Assembly: GCF_004345365.1 (NCBI RefSeq)
Contig: NZ_SLVF01000002.1
Coordinates: 434,001 to 498,000, forward strand
Reading direction: 5' to 3'
From: Kribbella sp. VKM Ac-2568
GTDB lineage: Bacteria > Actinomycetota > Actinomycetes > Propionibacteriales > Kribbellaceae
Length of the DNA stretch: 64,000 nt
Position 1 is the first letter of the stretch, and the number at the start of each line of letters is the position of its first letter. Under the pieces are notes generated by a model. The model had not been told where the DNA came from and searched no databases. It was given only the letters and a program-made list of their open reading frames with translations. Made by a program: the position numbers and the translations under genes. This document shows positions 47,912 through 56,959 of the stretch, one piece after another.

Positions 47912-49828
47912 CTAGACGGCCGGGCGCAGATCCACATCGGCCGCGCGGACGTAAGCCATCCGGTGGCCGAACCAGATCTGGTAGTACCGGTCCTTGCCGA
48001 GCACCTGCACGTGGTCCGTCGGCGGCTGCCCGTCGAAGGTCGTCGCGCGGTAGTAGTCCGTCTCGATGGACGCGTCGCTCACCGGGTAGGCCTGACCCTC
48101 ACCGATCGTGTACTGCAGCGGCGTGACCGTCTGATAAGGAATACCAGCCGGGTAAGCGGACTGCTCCGGGTAAGCCCGACCGTAGACCGGCACCGACGTC
48201 CTGCCCGCCTTCGGCTTCACCACAAGACCAGGCTTGGCAAACGCATCCGGCGTACCAGCAGGGCTCTTGAACCAACCCTTGGCGCCCAGGTACCAGACGG
48301 CCACCCAGTCACCCGACCGCTCAGCCACCACGTACTGCGAACCGGCGGCGGCGCGTGCTCCGATGTCCGACACCTGCGTGGTGCTGGCACTCGAACCAGG
48401 CCGCAGCCCGAGGTCCTTCACCAGCGGAGCAGCGTCGTCCGGCGCCTGCCGGAGGTAGACGAAGTTCGTGCCCTGCGGAGCGCAGGTGCCGTCGGCGTTG
48501 CAGTTGGTCACGACCTGCACGTTGTCGGCGAAGCCGGGCTTGATCGTGACGATCGAGCCGGCCTTGACCGGGAAGACGTTGTGGCCGTAGATCGGCGCGC
48601 CCAGCAGGTCGAAGTAGTGCTCCCAGTCCCAGTACGGTCCCGGATCCCAGTGCATCCCCGCGACGGTGGACGGGATCGTGCCCGGCACCTGGTCGTGGCC
48701 GATGATGTGCGCTCGGTCCAGCGGGATGTCGTTCTTGGCCGCCAGGTAGCGGACCAGCTTGGCCGAGTTGCGGTAGAGCGACTCGGTGAACCAGGTCGCG
48801 CCCTGGGCCGCGAAGCCCTCGTGCTCGATCCCGATGCTGTGCATGTTCACGTACCAGTTGCCGGCGTGCCAGGCGACGTCGTTGGCCTTCACGTGCTGCC
48901 AGACATGCCCGTCGGACGACCGCATCGTGTACTGCCACGACACGTACGTCGGGTCCTGCACCAGGTTCAGCGTGCCCTGCCAGCCACCCTCGGTGTCGTG
49001 GATGACGATGTAGTCGATCTTGCCGGTCTTCGGCCGGTTCGCGAGGTCGTGGTTGCCGTAGTCACCAGGAGTGGTGACATGGTAGGGAGCCGGCAGCCAC
49101 TCGCAGGTGATCGTCGTGGGGCACTCCGTCGCCCCGGCGGCCTTGGTTCCGGCCGGCAGCGGGGTACGAGCGAGTTGTGACTTGGCCGGTGTCACCTGCA
49201 GCGCGGGCATCACGATCTGCTGGCCGGTGTTGGTGGTCCGGGCCGCTCCGCGCGCCATGATCGCGTAGACGTCGTCGGCGAAGGCGGAGGCGCTCGTCTT
49301 GTCCGCAGCCCCGGCGTACGAGCTGATCGCGCCGTACCAGTCGGCCGCGGACGTGCTCGCGCCGACGGGCAGCTTGAGCGAGCGCTGGTACTCGGCGAGC
49401 AGTGCGGCGCCACCGGCGATGTTGGTGGCGGTGTCGTTCCGCAGCGCGGCCGGGTCGAGTCCGGTCAGCTCGGAAGCCTTGTAGAGGGTGCGCAGCGACT
49501 CGCCCTTGGCGACCTTCTCGCCGCCCGACAGGTCGACCGCTTCGGCGGGGTCGACAGCGGTGAGGTGCATCGGTCCGTAACCGCCCGACGTGCTCGCCTT
49601 GCCCTGGTGGTCGTCCCACCTGGTCTCGGCATAAGAGACAGCCAGCAGTACGGACTCCGGTACGCCGTACTGCTGCGAGGCCGCCTTGAAGGCGCCGGCA
49701 GCGACGGCGGACGCAGGTCCGGGAGTGGAGGCGACCGCCGCGGGCGGACCGCCGGACGACACGCCGGTCACGGTCATGGGCAGCGCTACCGCTGCCAGTG
49801 CGGCGAGAATCTTCGAACGACGACGCAT
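47912..49828 (-). CDS. Secreted N-acetylmuramoyl-L-alanine amidase with lysozyme-like and SH3-like parts
   Basis: 638 residues. A Sec signal peptide (MRRRSKILAALAAVALPMTV) is followed by a transglycosylase-like domain (about 45-180) with the glutamate in AVSYAETRWDDHQGKAST and GGYGPMHL. The Amidase_2 domain (about 265-420) has the zinc site histidine in YIVIHDTEGG, SIGIEHEGFA, and RAHIIGHDQVPGT with WDPGPYWDW. The C-terminal third contains SH3-type repeats that likely bind the wall. It remodels peptidoglycan outside the cell. GGGAGAACC precedes the ATG. Confidence 0.92.
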   Translation of the reverse strand: MRRRSKILAALAAVALPMTVTGVSSGGPPAAVASTPGPASAVAAGAFKAASQQYGVPESVLLAVSYAETRWDDHQGKASTSGGYGPMHLTAVDPAEAVDLSGGEKVAKGESLRTLYKASELTGLDPAALRNDTATNIAGGAALLAEYQRSLKLPVGASTSAADWYGAISSYAGAADKTSASAFADDVYAIMARGAARTTNTGQQIVMPALQVTPAKSQLARTPLPAGTKAAGATECPTTITCEWLPAPYHVTTPGDYGNHDLANRPKTGKIDYIVIHDTEGGWQGTLNLVQDPTYVSWQYTMRSSDGHVWQHVKANDVAWHAGNWYVNMHSIGIEHEGFAAQGATWFTESLYRNSAKLVRYLAAKNDIPLDRAHIIGHDQVPGTIPSTVAGMHWDPGPYWDWEHYFDLLGAPIYGHNVFPVKAGSIVTIKPGFADNVQVVTNCNADGTCAPQGTNFVYLRQAPDDAAPLVKDLGLRPGSSASTTQVSDIGARAAAGSQYVVAERSGDWVAVWYLGAKGWFKSPAGTPDAFAKPGLVVKPKAGRTSVPVYGRAYPEQSAYPAGIPYQTVTPLQYTIGEGQAYPVSDASIETDYYRATTFDGQPPTDHVQVLGKDRYYQIWFGHRMAYVRAADVDLRPAV

Positions 49829-50002
49829 GTTGGTTCTCCCTGACCCTGATGGGAAGGCCGGTCACTCAGACCGGCAACCTGATCACTTTGGGTCGTGGAG
49901 ACTTGGATGTCAACGGTTAACCAAAACTGGGGTCGAGCGGTTCGATTCTGACCACAGGCGGCGTTCTATCGGGGAAGCGACAGAGGGTTACGGAGCAGGA
50001 CC

Positions 50003-50209
50003 ATGGAAGCGTTGCCGTTGGCGTTCACGACGGGCTGGGCGAGCGGCATCAACGCCTACGCCTGCGTGCTGATCCTCGGCCTGCTCGGCCGCTTCGGCGG
50101 CGTCGACGAGGTCCCGGTGGGGCTGACCGGCAACGCCGTGCTGATCGCGGCCGGCGCCTTGTTCGTCTTCGAGTTCGTCGCCGACAAGACCGGGAGCAGT
50201 GCCGTCTGA
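50003..50209 (+). pseudogene. Truncated DUF4126 membrane protein (N-terminal fragment)
   Basis: 68 residues matching the first third of DUF4126 proteins: MEALPLAFTTGWASGINAYA, then LLGRFGGVDEVP and AAGALFVFEFVADK. Full-length relatives run on for some 130 more residues after VADK (usually IPYxDS). Here the frame ends with TGSSAV and a stop that overlaps the start of the next gene (TGATG). It may still be translated as one or two membrane helices and may simply drive coupled translation of the oxidoreductase. Confidence 0.7.
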
Positions 50210-51516
50210 TGGCTCGCGTGATCGTCATCGGGGCCGGCCTCGCCGGTCTCGCCACCGCCGTACGGCTGGCCAAGCTCGGGCACCAGGTCACGATCTGCGA
50301 GGAGAGTGACCGGCTCGGCGGCGCGCTCGGCCGGGTCGAGGCCGACGGCTTCTGCTGGGACGCCGGAGCAGCCAGTACTACGCTGCCGGCCGCGCTCCGC
50401 GACCTGTTCCGCAAGAGCGGGCGGCCGATCGAGAGCCTGGTGCACCTGGAGCCCATCACCGAACCGCGGCGGCACCTGTTCGGCGACGGGTCGATCCTCG
50501 ACCTACCGGTCGGCGACCGCGCCCCCCAGGCGGAGGCGTGGACCGATCTGGCCGGGGAGAAGGCCGCGCAGCGGTGGACCTCGCTCGTCGACGGATACGG
50601 CGAGACCTGGCAGATCCTCCGCAAGACCTCGCTCGAACCACCCCTGCAGGACCGCCTCCCACTCAAGGCGATCCACGCGCTCAAGCCCTGGCAGTCACTG
50701 CAGCGCGTCGCCCAGCGGAGCCTCGACGACGAGCGGGCACGCGCAGTACTGCGGTACTACGCGACGCAGCACGGGTCCGACCCGAAGCTCACGCCCGGGT
50801 ATATCGGCGTGTGGTCGTACCTCGAGCGCACCTTCGGCCGGTGGACCGTCCAGGGCGGGTTCGGCGTCCTCGCCGACGCCCTGGCGCAACGGGCCAGCGA
50901 GCGCAAGATCGACATCCACACGAGCGCCGAGGTGGTCGCCGTGACCACCGACAGTGGCAGGGTGACCGGTGTGAGGCTCGCGGACGGCACCGAACTGCCT
51001 GCCGAGATCATGGTCAGCGATATCGACCCGCGGGACCTCTACGGCCAACTGGTGGACGACCCGGCCGCCAAGAAGGTCCGCCGTAAGGTTCTGTCGACCC
51101 ACCAGGCGCAGGCCGCTTACGTCGTCCACCTGGGCCTGAGAGACCCCGTACCCGACCTGCCGTTCGAGACGGTGCTGCATGGCAGCCCGACCGTGGTGGT
51201 CCGCACCGGCGGCCAGGCCCCGGCAGGACACCAGGCCTGGTCGGTTCTGGTCCACGGCTACCCCACTGACGACGTACTGGACCTCCTGGTCGCTCGTGGC
51301 CTGCACATCCGGGACAAGGTGGTCTCCAGGCAGACCTCAGCCTCCTGGCTGGCCGGGGTGGCCTGGGAGGGCTACAGGACCGCCCGGCGACGCGCGGCGA
51401 ACGTTTCCCCGGTCAAGGGCCTGTACTGCGTGGGCGCGGGCGCTCACCCGGGCACAGGAGTCCCGGCGACCACCCTGGGCGCGGCGATCGTCGCGGACGC
51501 GGTCGGAAAAGCCTGA
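50209..51516 (+). CDS. FAD-dependent oxidoreductase (phytoene desaturase-like)
   Basis: 435 residues. The N-terminal FAD motif VIVIGAGLAGLATAVRLAKL with the adenosine-ribose glutamate in TICEESDRLGG is complete. FGVLADALAQRASE is the second domain, and GLYCVGAGAHPGTGVPATTLG is the C-terminal FAD-contact region. Such proteins desaturate or isomerise carotenoid-like or other lipids; the substrate is unknown. The start overlaps the DUF4126 fragment stop by one base. No other carotenoid gene is nearby apart from a polyprenyl synthetase 4 kb away. Confidence 0.88.
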   Translation: MARVIVIGAGLAGLATAVRLAKLGHQVTICEESDRLGGALGRVEADGFCWDAGAASTTLPAALRDLFRKSGRPIESLVHLEPITEPRRHLFGDGSILDLPVGDRAPQAEAWTDLAGEKAAQRWTSLVDGYGETWQILRKTSLEPPLQDRLPLKAIHALKPWQSLQRVAQRSLDDERARAVLRYYATQHGSDPKLTPGYIGVWSYLERTFGRWTVQGGFGVLADALAQRASERKIDIHTSAEVVAVTTDSGRVTGVRLADGTELPAEIMVSDIDPRDLYGQLVDDPAAKKVRRKVLSTHQAQAAYVVHLGLRDPVPDLPFETVLHGSPTVVVRTGGQAPAGHQAWSVLVHGYPTDDVLDLLVARGLHIRDKVVSRQTSASWLAGVAWEGYRTARRRAANVSPVKGLYCVGAGAHPGTGVPATTLGAAIVADAVGKA

Positions 51517-51620
51517 CCGGCCTGGGGTCGGCGAACCCGGCGCACTAGGATTGATCGTTCATGTGTTCCGTGTCGGGGCCAACTCGAAGGTGGGCAGGCC
51601 CGGCAGTAGAGAGGACCCCG

Positions 51621-53831
51621 GTGGATCAATCCCCCACGTCGACCCATCTCGAGAACGTCGAACGGGCTGAGCTCGAAGCCGAGCAGCAGCACGTCGACCG
51701 GGTGTACACAAGGGTCGCCGAAGCCGCTCGATCCGCCTCCCGGATCGCGGTCGAAGGGCATCAGCGCGGTCAGGCGCAGAACGTCGGCCGGGTCCGTGAC
51801 GAGGAGCAGACCGGCCTCTACGAGCGGGACGTGCTGGTGTTCGCCGCCGCCCGCCGGATTGCCGAGCTGGATGCGGAGCACGAGGGCCTGGTCTTCGGCC
51901 GGCTCGACTCCGACCAGGGCGACGACAACGAGCCCGCCGCGACCGCCGAGGACCTGGAGAAGCTGTACGTGGGGCGGATCGGCGTCCGCGACGCGGAGTA
52001 CGAGCCGCTGGTGATCGACTGGCGTGCCCCGGCCGCCGAGCCGTTCTACCGGGCCACCTCGACCGACCGGCTCGGCGTCGTACGGCGCCGGGTGCTGCGC
52101 AACAAGGGTCCCCGGATCGTCGGCATCGAGGACGACTTGCTGGCGCCGGAGCGGGCTCCCGAGGACCTGCCGGTGATGGGTGAGGGCGCGCTGATGGCCT
52201 CACTGTCCCGCGCGCGTGGCCACACGATGCGCGACATCGTCGCCACCATCCAGGCCGAGCAGGACAAGGCGATCCGCGCACCTGCCCGCGGCGTCACCGT
52301 CATCGGTGGTGGCCCGGGCACCGGCAAGACCGTGGTCGCGCTGCACCGCGCGGCCTACCTGCTGTACTCCGACCGCAGGCGGTTCGAGCGCGGCGGCGTG
52401 CTCGTGGTCGGTCCGTCGGCGGCCTTCATGGCCTACATCGAGCGGGTGCTCCCCAGCCTCGGCGAGAACACCGTCTCCCTCCGGGCCGTCGGCGAGCTCG
52501 TCGACGGCGTCCGGGCCACCGCTGTGGACGAGGCGGAGGTCGCGGCGATCAAAGGCTCCCTGCGGATGCGCGGCCTCCTCTCCCGAGCCGCACGCGACCG
52601 GGTGCCCAGCGCTCCGACCACCCTGCGAGTCTTCGTCGGCGGCTCCACCATCGAGCTGGACGCGAACCAGCTCGACAACGTCCGCCGCAACGCGCTGCGC
52701 CGTACTCCGCGCAACAAGGCCGGCTCGGAGGCTCGCAAGGCGCTCGTCGCCGCACTGTGGACCCGCTTCCCCGACGACCTGCGCAACGGCGTGTACGGCG
52801 ACCGCGAGTCGTTCGGGGACATCGTCACGGACCTGCCGGCCTTCAAGACGTTCTTCGCGTCCTGGTGGCCCGTCCTCACCCCCGGCGCCGTACTGCGCTG
52901 GCTGGGCGACCCCAGGCGCGCGCAGCGGTGGTCCCGGGGCGACTTCACCCCGGCCGAGATCGACCAGCTGGCGACGGCTGTTCGCGGTACGGACGAGTTC
53001 ACCATCGCGGACGTAGCACTGCTGGACGAGCTGGCCAACGTGCTCGGGCGGCCGCCCGTCCAGGAAGCCGGCAAGGACGAGGAGTTCGACTGGCTCGAGG
53101 GCCTGTCGGACGGCGTGAACGAGGTGCTGACCACCTCGGAGCGCCGCGCGCGGGCGACTGCAGCCGCGGAGGCCGACGAGCCCGACGAGTACGCGCACGT
53201 GCTCGTCGACGAGGCGCAGGACCTCTCCCCCATGCAGTGGCGAATGGTGACCCGGCGGGGGCCGCAGGCGAGCTGGACGATCGTGGGCGACCCGGCGCAG
53301 AGCTCCTGGCCCGACCCGGACGAGGCCCGCGCGGCGATGGACTCGATGCTGTCGCACCTGCAGCGGCACACGTTCCGGCTGTCGACGAACTACCGGAACT
53401 CGGCCGAGATCTACTCCTTCGCCGGTGAGGTGATCCGCCGCCAGATCCCGGACGCGGACCTGCCGGACGCGGTACGGCGTACCGGGGTGGAGCCGGAGCA
53501 CCGGATCTTCGACGCGGGCAAGGTGGCCGAGGCCGCGGCCGACGCGGCGGGCGAGCTGCTGCAACTGGTGGAGGGAACCGTCGGGGTGATCGTGCCGCCG
53601 AAACTCCGGCCGGCGATCGACCCGGCGCTCGCCGACCTCGGTGACCCGCGGGTGGTTGCCCTGAGCCCCCTCGAGTCCAAGGGCCTCGAGTACGACGCTG
53701 TCGTGGTGGTCGAGCCCGACCGGATCGTCAGCGACACGCTCGGTGGCGTCCGCGCCCTCTACGTCGTCCTGACCCGCGCCACCCAGCGGATGATCACCGT
53801 CAACAGCACCACCCACTGGCTTCCCCAGTAA
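51621..53831 (+). CDS. helD: HelD-type RNA polymerase-associated SF1 helicase
   Basis: 736 residues from the GTG at 51621 (GAGAGGA upstream); an ATG at 51561 is in frame. An N-terminal coiled coil (about 15-50, ENVERAELEAEQQHVDRVY) precedes the 1A domain with the Walker A GGGPGTGKTVVALHRAAYLL. A large insert follows, then VLVDEAQDLSPMQWRM (Walker B) and TIVGDPAQSS. Motif VI ends with YVVLTRATQRM. HelD proteins free stalled RNA polymerase from nucleic acid, and some actinobacterial forms protect it from rifamycins. No rifamycin-associated inverted repeat was seen upstream. Confidence 0.9.
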   Translation: MDQSPTSTHLENVERAELEAEQQHVDRVYTRVAEAARSASRIAVEGHQRGQAQNVGRVRDEEQTGLYERDVLVFAAARRIAELDAEHEGLVFGRLDSDQGDDNEPAATAEDLEKLYVGRIGVRDAEYEPLVIDWRAPAAEPFYRATSTDRLGVVRRRVLRNKGPRIVGIEDDLLAPERAPEDLPVMGEGALMASLSRARGHTMRDIVATIQAEQDKAIRAPARGVTVIGGGPGTGKTVVALHRAAYLLYSDRRRFERGGVLVVGPSAAFMAYIERVLPSLGENTVSLRAVGELVDGVRATAVDEAEVAAIKGSLRMRGLLSRAARDRVPSAPTTLRVFVGGSTIELDANQLDNVRRNALRRTPRNKAGSEARKALVAALWTRFPDDLRNGVYGDRESFGDIVTDLPAFKTFFASWWPVLTPGAVLRWLGDPRRAQRWSRGDFTPAEIDQLATAVRGTDEFTIADVALLDELANVLGRPPVQEAGKDEEFDWLEGLSDGVNEVLTTSERRARATAAAEADEPDEYAHVLVDEAQDLSPMQWRMVTRRGPQASWTIVGDPAQSSWPDPDEARAAMDSMLSHLQRHTFRLSTNYRNSAEIYSFAGEVIRRQIPDADLPDAVRRTGVEPEHRIFDAGKVAEAAADAAGELLQLVEGTVGVIVPPKLRPAIDPALADLGDPRVVALSPLESKGLEYDAVVVVEPDRIVSDTLGGVRALYVVLTRATQRMITVNSTTHWLPQ

Positions 53832-53837
53832 GGGGCG

Positions 53838-54368
53838 CTAGCCGCGCGGGATGACGTAGTCGACGAGGTCGGCGTCGTCGGCGGCCAGGTCCGACCAGCG
53901 GGTGGTGTGGTGCAGTACGGCCAGGCCGCTGGTCGGGTACTTCCGGGTGAGCTCGACCCGCTGGGGGCTCGTGCCGTCCAGCGTGAGCTCGTCGGCCAGC
54001 CAGGGGACGCCCGGCCCGTGGCCGACCAGGATCACGGTGCGGACCTCGGCCGGCACGTCGTGGAGGACGTCGAGGAGTTCGTCGGTGTCCGCGCTGTAGA
54101 TGCGCCGGTCGTACCAGACGTCCGTCGCGGTCACGCCGGCCGCGGCGGCGTATTCCCAGGTCTCGCGGGTGCGGGTCGACGGCGAGCAGAGCACCAGGTC
54201 CGGCTCGATGCCCTGGGCAACGAGATAGCGGCCGGCCGCGGCGGCGTCGGCGCGGCCGCGGTCCGCGAGCGGCCGGTCCAGGTCGGGCATCGTCTCGGGC
54301 GGCACCGCCTTGGCGTGCCGGAGCAGCACCAGGGTGCGGTCGATCAGCAGGTCCGACGGGTCAGCCAT
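53838..54368 (-). CDS. sixA: SixA-type phosphohistidine phosphatase
   Basis: 176 residues of the histidine phosphatase superfamily. The active-site motif is LVLLRHAKAVPP (RHA in place of RHG, as in SixA). CSPSTRTRETWEY and ILVGHGPGVPWLADEL complete the pocket. E. coli SixA acts on phosphohistidine in the ArcB/PTS system; the target here is unknown. It ends 6 bp from the helicase gene in convergent orientation and no terminator was seen between them. Confidence 0.92.
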   Translation of the reverse strand: MADPSDLLIDRTLVLLRHAKAVPPETMPDLDRPLADRGRADAAAAGRYLVAQGIEPDLVLCSPSTRTRETWEYAAAAGVTATDVWYDRRIYSADTDELLDVLHDVPAEVRTVILVGHGPGVPWLADELTLDGTSPQRVELTRKYPTSGLAVLHHTTRWSDLAADDADLVDYVIPRG

Positions 54369-54413
54369 CGGCTCAGGATAGAGCGTCGAACGCCCCGATG
54401 GGTGCGGTGAAGG

Positions 54414-55328
54414 TCAGACCACGGCGGACTGGAGGTTGCGGAAGACCTGGCGCGTCGCCGTCGACCGGTTCAGCGTGATGAAGTGGATGCCCGGCGCGCC
54501 GCCGGCGAGCAGCTTGTCGGACAGCTCGGTGGCGATCTCGATGCCGACGGCACGGACCGCCGCGGGGTCCTCGGCGACCGCGTTCAGCCGGTCGGTCACC
54601 GGCTTCGGCAGCGCCATGCCGGTCAGCTCGGCCATCCGCTCGATCTGCTTGATGTTCGTGACCGGCATGACACCCGGCAGGACCGGCATGTCGCAGCCGA
54701 GCGTGGCCGCCCGGTCGATCAGCCGGAAGTAGTCGTCCGCGCCGAAGAACATCTGGGTGATCGCGTAGTCCGCGCCGGCCGCGGCCTTGGCCGCGAGCAC
54801 CTGGGCGTCGGCCTCGAGGTCGGCCGCCTCGGGATGCTTGTCGGGGAACGCCGCCACGCCGACACAGAAGTCGCCGAGCGACCGGACCAGCTCGACCAGT
54901 TCCACCGCGTGGTTCAGGCCTTCGGGATGCGCTACCCAGGGCTGCGAAGGCCCGCCCTTGGGATCACCGCGCAGCGCCAGGATGTTGCGGACGCCCGATC
55001 CGGCGTAGGCGCCGATCACGGACCTCAGCTCGTCGCGCGAGTGCGAGACGCAGGTGAGATGCCCGAGCGGGGTGAGCGAGGTGTCCTGCGCGACCCGCTC
55101 GGTGACCCGGATGGTGCCGTCGCGCGTGGTCCCGCCCGCGCCGTACGTGATCGAGACGAAGGTGGGCCGGAGCTGCTCGATCTCGCGGATCGACCGCCAC
55201 AGCACCTCCTCGGCCTCGGGCGTCTTCGGTGGGAAGAACTCGAAGGAGAAGGAAGGTTGCCCGGTCGAGAGCAGCTCACGGATCGTCGGCCTGCTGCCGG
55301 GACGCGTGGACGGGAGACCGGTTGCCAT
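54414..55328 (-). CDS. metF: 5,10-methylenetetrahydrofolate reductase
   Basis: 304 residues. SFEFFPPKTPEAEEVLW carries the conserved Glu, followed by FVSITYGAGGTTR and NILALRGDPKGG. ADYAITQMFFGADDYFRL contains the FAD/folate contacts of the MTHFR TIM barrel. It makes 5-methyl-THF for methionine synthesis. Likely leaderless: TAGTCT (-10) ends six bases before its ATG. It is divergent from the polyprenyl synthetase gene with only 56 bp between starts. Confidence 0.96.
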   Translation of the reverse strand: MATGLPSTRPGSRPTIRELLSTGQPSFSFEFFPPKTPEAEEVLWRSIREIEQLRPTFVSITYGAGGTTRDGTIRVTERVAQDTSLTPLGHLTCVSHSRDELRSVIGAYAGSGVRNILALRGDPKGGPSQPWVAHPEGLNHAVELVELVRSLGDFCVGVAAFPDKHPEAADLEADAQVLAAKAAAGADYAITQMFFGADDYFRLIDRAATLGCDMPVLPGVMPVTNIKQIERMAELTGMALPKPVTDRLNAVAEDPAAVRAVGIEIATELSDKLLAGGAPGIHFITLNRSTATRQVFRNLQSAVV

Positions 55329-55334
55329 TCGCCA

Positions 55335-55377
55335 AGACTACCGGGGCGTGGGCCTGCGCGCTCCGACCGACTACCCT
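55335..55377. promoter_or_regulatory. Compact divergent promoter region, metF and polyprenyl synthetase
   Basis: TAGTCT on the minus strand (plus positions 55335-55340) lies 6 bases before the metF ATG, and TACCCT (55372-55377) lies 7 bases before the synthetase GTG. Both would start transcription at or next to the start codon. No convincing -35 boxes were found. Confidence 0.45.
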
Positions 55378-55384
55378 CCGAGAC

Positions 55385-56455
55385 GTGTATGCCGACGCGG
55401 ACATCCCGACCGAGATCCAGCGCGCCCTGACCAGCTTCCTGGACATCCAGCAGGAACGGCTCGCGGCCATCGGGCCTGAGCTGACCGAGCAGGTCCAGGC
55501 CGCGCGCGACGCGACCAGTGGCGGCAAGCGGCTGCGGCCGTCCTTCTGCTACTGGGGTTTCCGGGCCGCCGGCGGCGATCCCGACCTGCCGATCCTGAAG
55601 GCCGCCGCCAGCCTGGAGATGCTGCACGTCAGCGCCCTGGTGCACGACGACGTGATGGACTCCTCGGACGTACGCCGCGGGGCGCCCGCGGCGCACCGGC
55701 GGTTCGAAGCGCTGCAGCGGGCCTGGTCCGAGGCCAGCGGCAAGGGCGGGGATCCCGTCGGGTTCGGGATCGGCGCGGCCATCCTGCTGGGTGACCTCTG
55801 CCTGATCTGGGCCGACGAGATGATGCACACCTCCGGGTTCGACGCGGCCGCGCTCGCGAGTGCCTCCAAGTTCTTCGACGCGGTGCGGGTCGAGGTGACG
55901 GCCGGGCAGTACCTCGACCTGGTCGCCCAGGCATCCGGCGAGGCGGACATGGACCGGGCGCTGCGGGTGCTCCGGTACAAGTCGGCCACCTACACGGTCG
56001 AGCGCCCGCTGCACATCGGTGCCGCGCTCGGTGGTGGCGGGCAGCACCTGGTCGACTCGCTGTCGGCGTACGGGCTGCCGCTGGGAGAGGCGTTCCAGTT
56101 GCGCGACGACCTGCTCGGGGTCTTCGGCGATCCCACCGTGACGGGCAAGCCCGCCGGCGACGACCTACGCGAAGGCAAGCGCACCGTGCTCACCGCGTAC
56201 GCCGTCGAGCACGCCTCCGAGGTCCAGTTGACCGAGTTCGACCGGCTCTTCGGCCGGGCGGACCTCGACGACGACGAGATCCAGTTGCTGCGCGAGATCC
56301 TGCAGGACAGCCGCGCGGTCCAGGCCTGCGAGAACCTGATCACCGAGCGCACCGAGGACGCCCTGGACGCGCTCGAGCGGTCACCGATCGACGACGAGAC
56401 CTCGCGCAAGGCGCTGGCCGACCTCGCCATCGCCGCGACCTCCAGGCACGTCTAA
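55385..56455 (+). CDS. Polyprenyl (geranylgeranyl-type) diphosphate synthase
   Basis: 356 residues from the GTG at 55385. The first aspartate-rich motif is LVHDDVMDSSDVRRG and the second FQLRDDLLGVFGDP, with GKRLRPSFCYW and YKSATYTVERPLHIGAAL. It adds isopentenyl units to an allylic diphosphate. Product length cannot be fixed from this, but it lies where idsA2 does in mycobacteria (next to metF and pknL) and may feed polyprenyl carriers or carotenoid-like lipids. Confidence 0.93.
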   Translation: MYADADIPTEIQRALTSFLDIQQERLAAIGPELTEQVQAARDATSGGKRLRPSFCYWGFRAAGGDPDLPILKAAASLEMLHVSALVHDDVMDSSDVRRGAPAAHRRFEALQRAWSEASGKGGDPVGFGIGAAILLGDLCLIWADEMMHTSGFDAAALASASKFFDAVRVEVTAGQYLDLVAQASGEADMDRALRVLRYKSATYTVERPLHIGAALGGGGQHLVDSLSAYGLPLGEAFQLRDDLLGVFGDPTVTGKPAGDDLREGKRTVLTAYAVEHASEVQLTEFDRLFGRADLDDDEIQLLREILQDSRAVQACENLITERTEDALDALERSPIDDETSRKALADLAIAATSRHV

Positions 56456-56465
56456 GAGGCCGTCG

Positions 56466-56888
56466 CTAGGAGGCCTTCGCCATCAGGGCGATCAGCCGGA
56501 GGAGATCCGCGGACACCTCCGGCTCGCCGAGCACGATCAGCTTGAGCGTGGCGCGGTCCTCGTCGTACGCCGCCTCGACCCGCAGGTGGCCGATGCCGCC
56601 CTGGTTGAGGGACGCCATCACATGGGTGGTGATCCGGTCCGCGCCTGCCCGGTCGATCGCGTCCACCTGGACGATGCTCGACACCTCGACGTGCCGTTCC
56701 CGGGAGTCGGCGCCGGACACCGCCGCGCTGACGCCGGTGAAGGCCTCCAGATCCTCGCGGGAGATCCGGTACTGCTTGCCGATCCGCACCGCCTTCAGGC
56801 GCCCGGCGCGGACGTAGTTCCGGATCGTCCGCACGTGCAGACCGAGCCGCTCCGCCACCTGCTCGACCGAGTACAACTCCTGTGCCAC
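56466..56888 (-). CDS. Small helix-turn-helix DNA-binding protein (Rv2175c/BldC-like)
   Basis: 140 residues, GTG start. The HTH is SVEQVAERLGLHVRTIRNYV with the wing region LKAVRIGKQYRISREDLEAF, of the MerR/excisionase type. The C-terminal half (VSSIVQVDAIDRAGADRITT) is a small alpha/beta part. In mycobacteria the gene between idsA2 and pknL encodes Rv2175c, a DNA-binding substrate of the kinase PknL; the same neighbourhood is seen here. An inverted repeat that could be its operator lies 27 bp upstream. Confidence 0.85.
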   Translation of the reverse strand: MAQELYSVEQVAERLGLHVRTIRNYVRAGRLKAVRIGKQYRISREDLEAFTGVSAAVSGADSRERHVEVSSIVQVDAIDRAGADRITTHVMASLNQGGIGHLRVEAAYDEDRATLKLIVLGEPEVSADLLRLIALMAKAS

Positions 56889-56914
56889 TAGATCCCGCTC
56901 GCCTTCCTTAGAAT

Positions 56915-56938
56915 TCCCTATAAATGACTCGATAGGGA
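56915..56938. promoter_or_regulatory. Inverted repeat, candidate HTH operator
   Basis: TCCCTAT (56915-56921) and ATAGGGA (56932-56938) are perfect inverted arms around 10 bases. The palindrome covers a TATAGG -10-like element towards the HTH gene and the likely -35 (ATGACT, 56924-56929) of the DUF4180 gene. Its AT-richness stands out. Confidence 0.55.
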
Positions 56939-56959
56939 TGTTTAAGGTACTTTACAGCC

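Noticed and set aside
51517..51620. Rifamycin-associated element before the helD gene
   Set aside because: No 19-bp GGGGCTTGC-type inverted repeat is visible; only weak GGCC-rich similarity.
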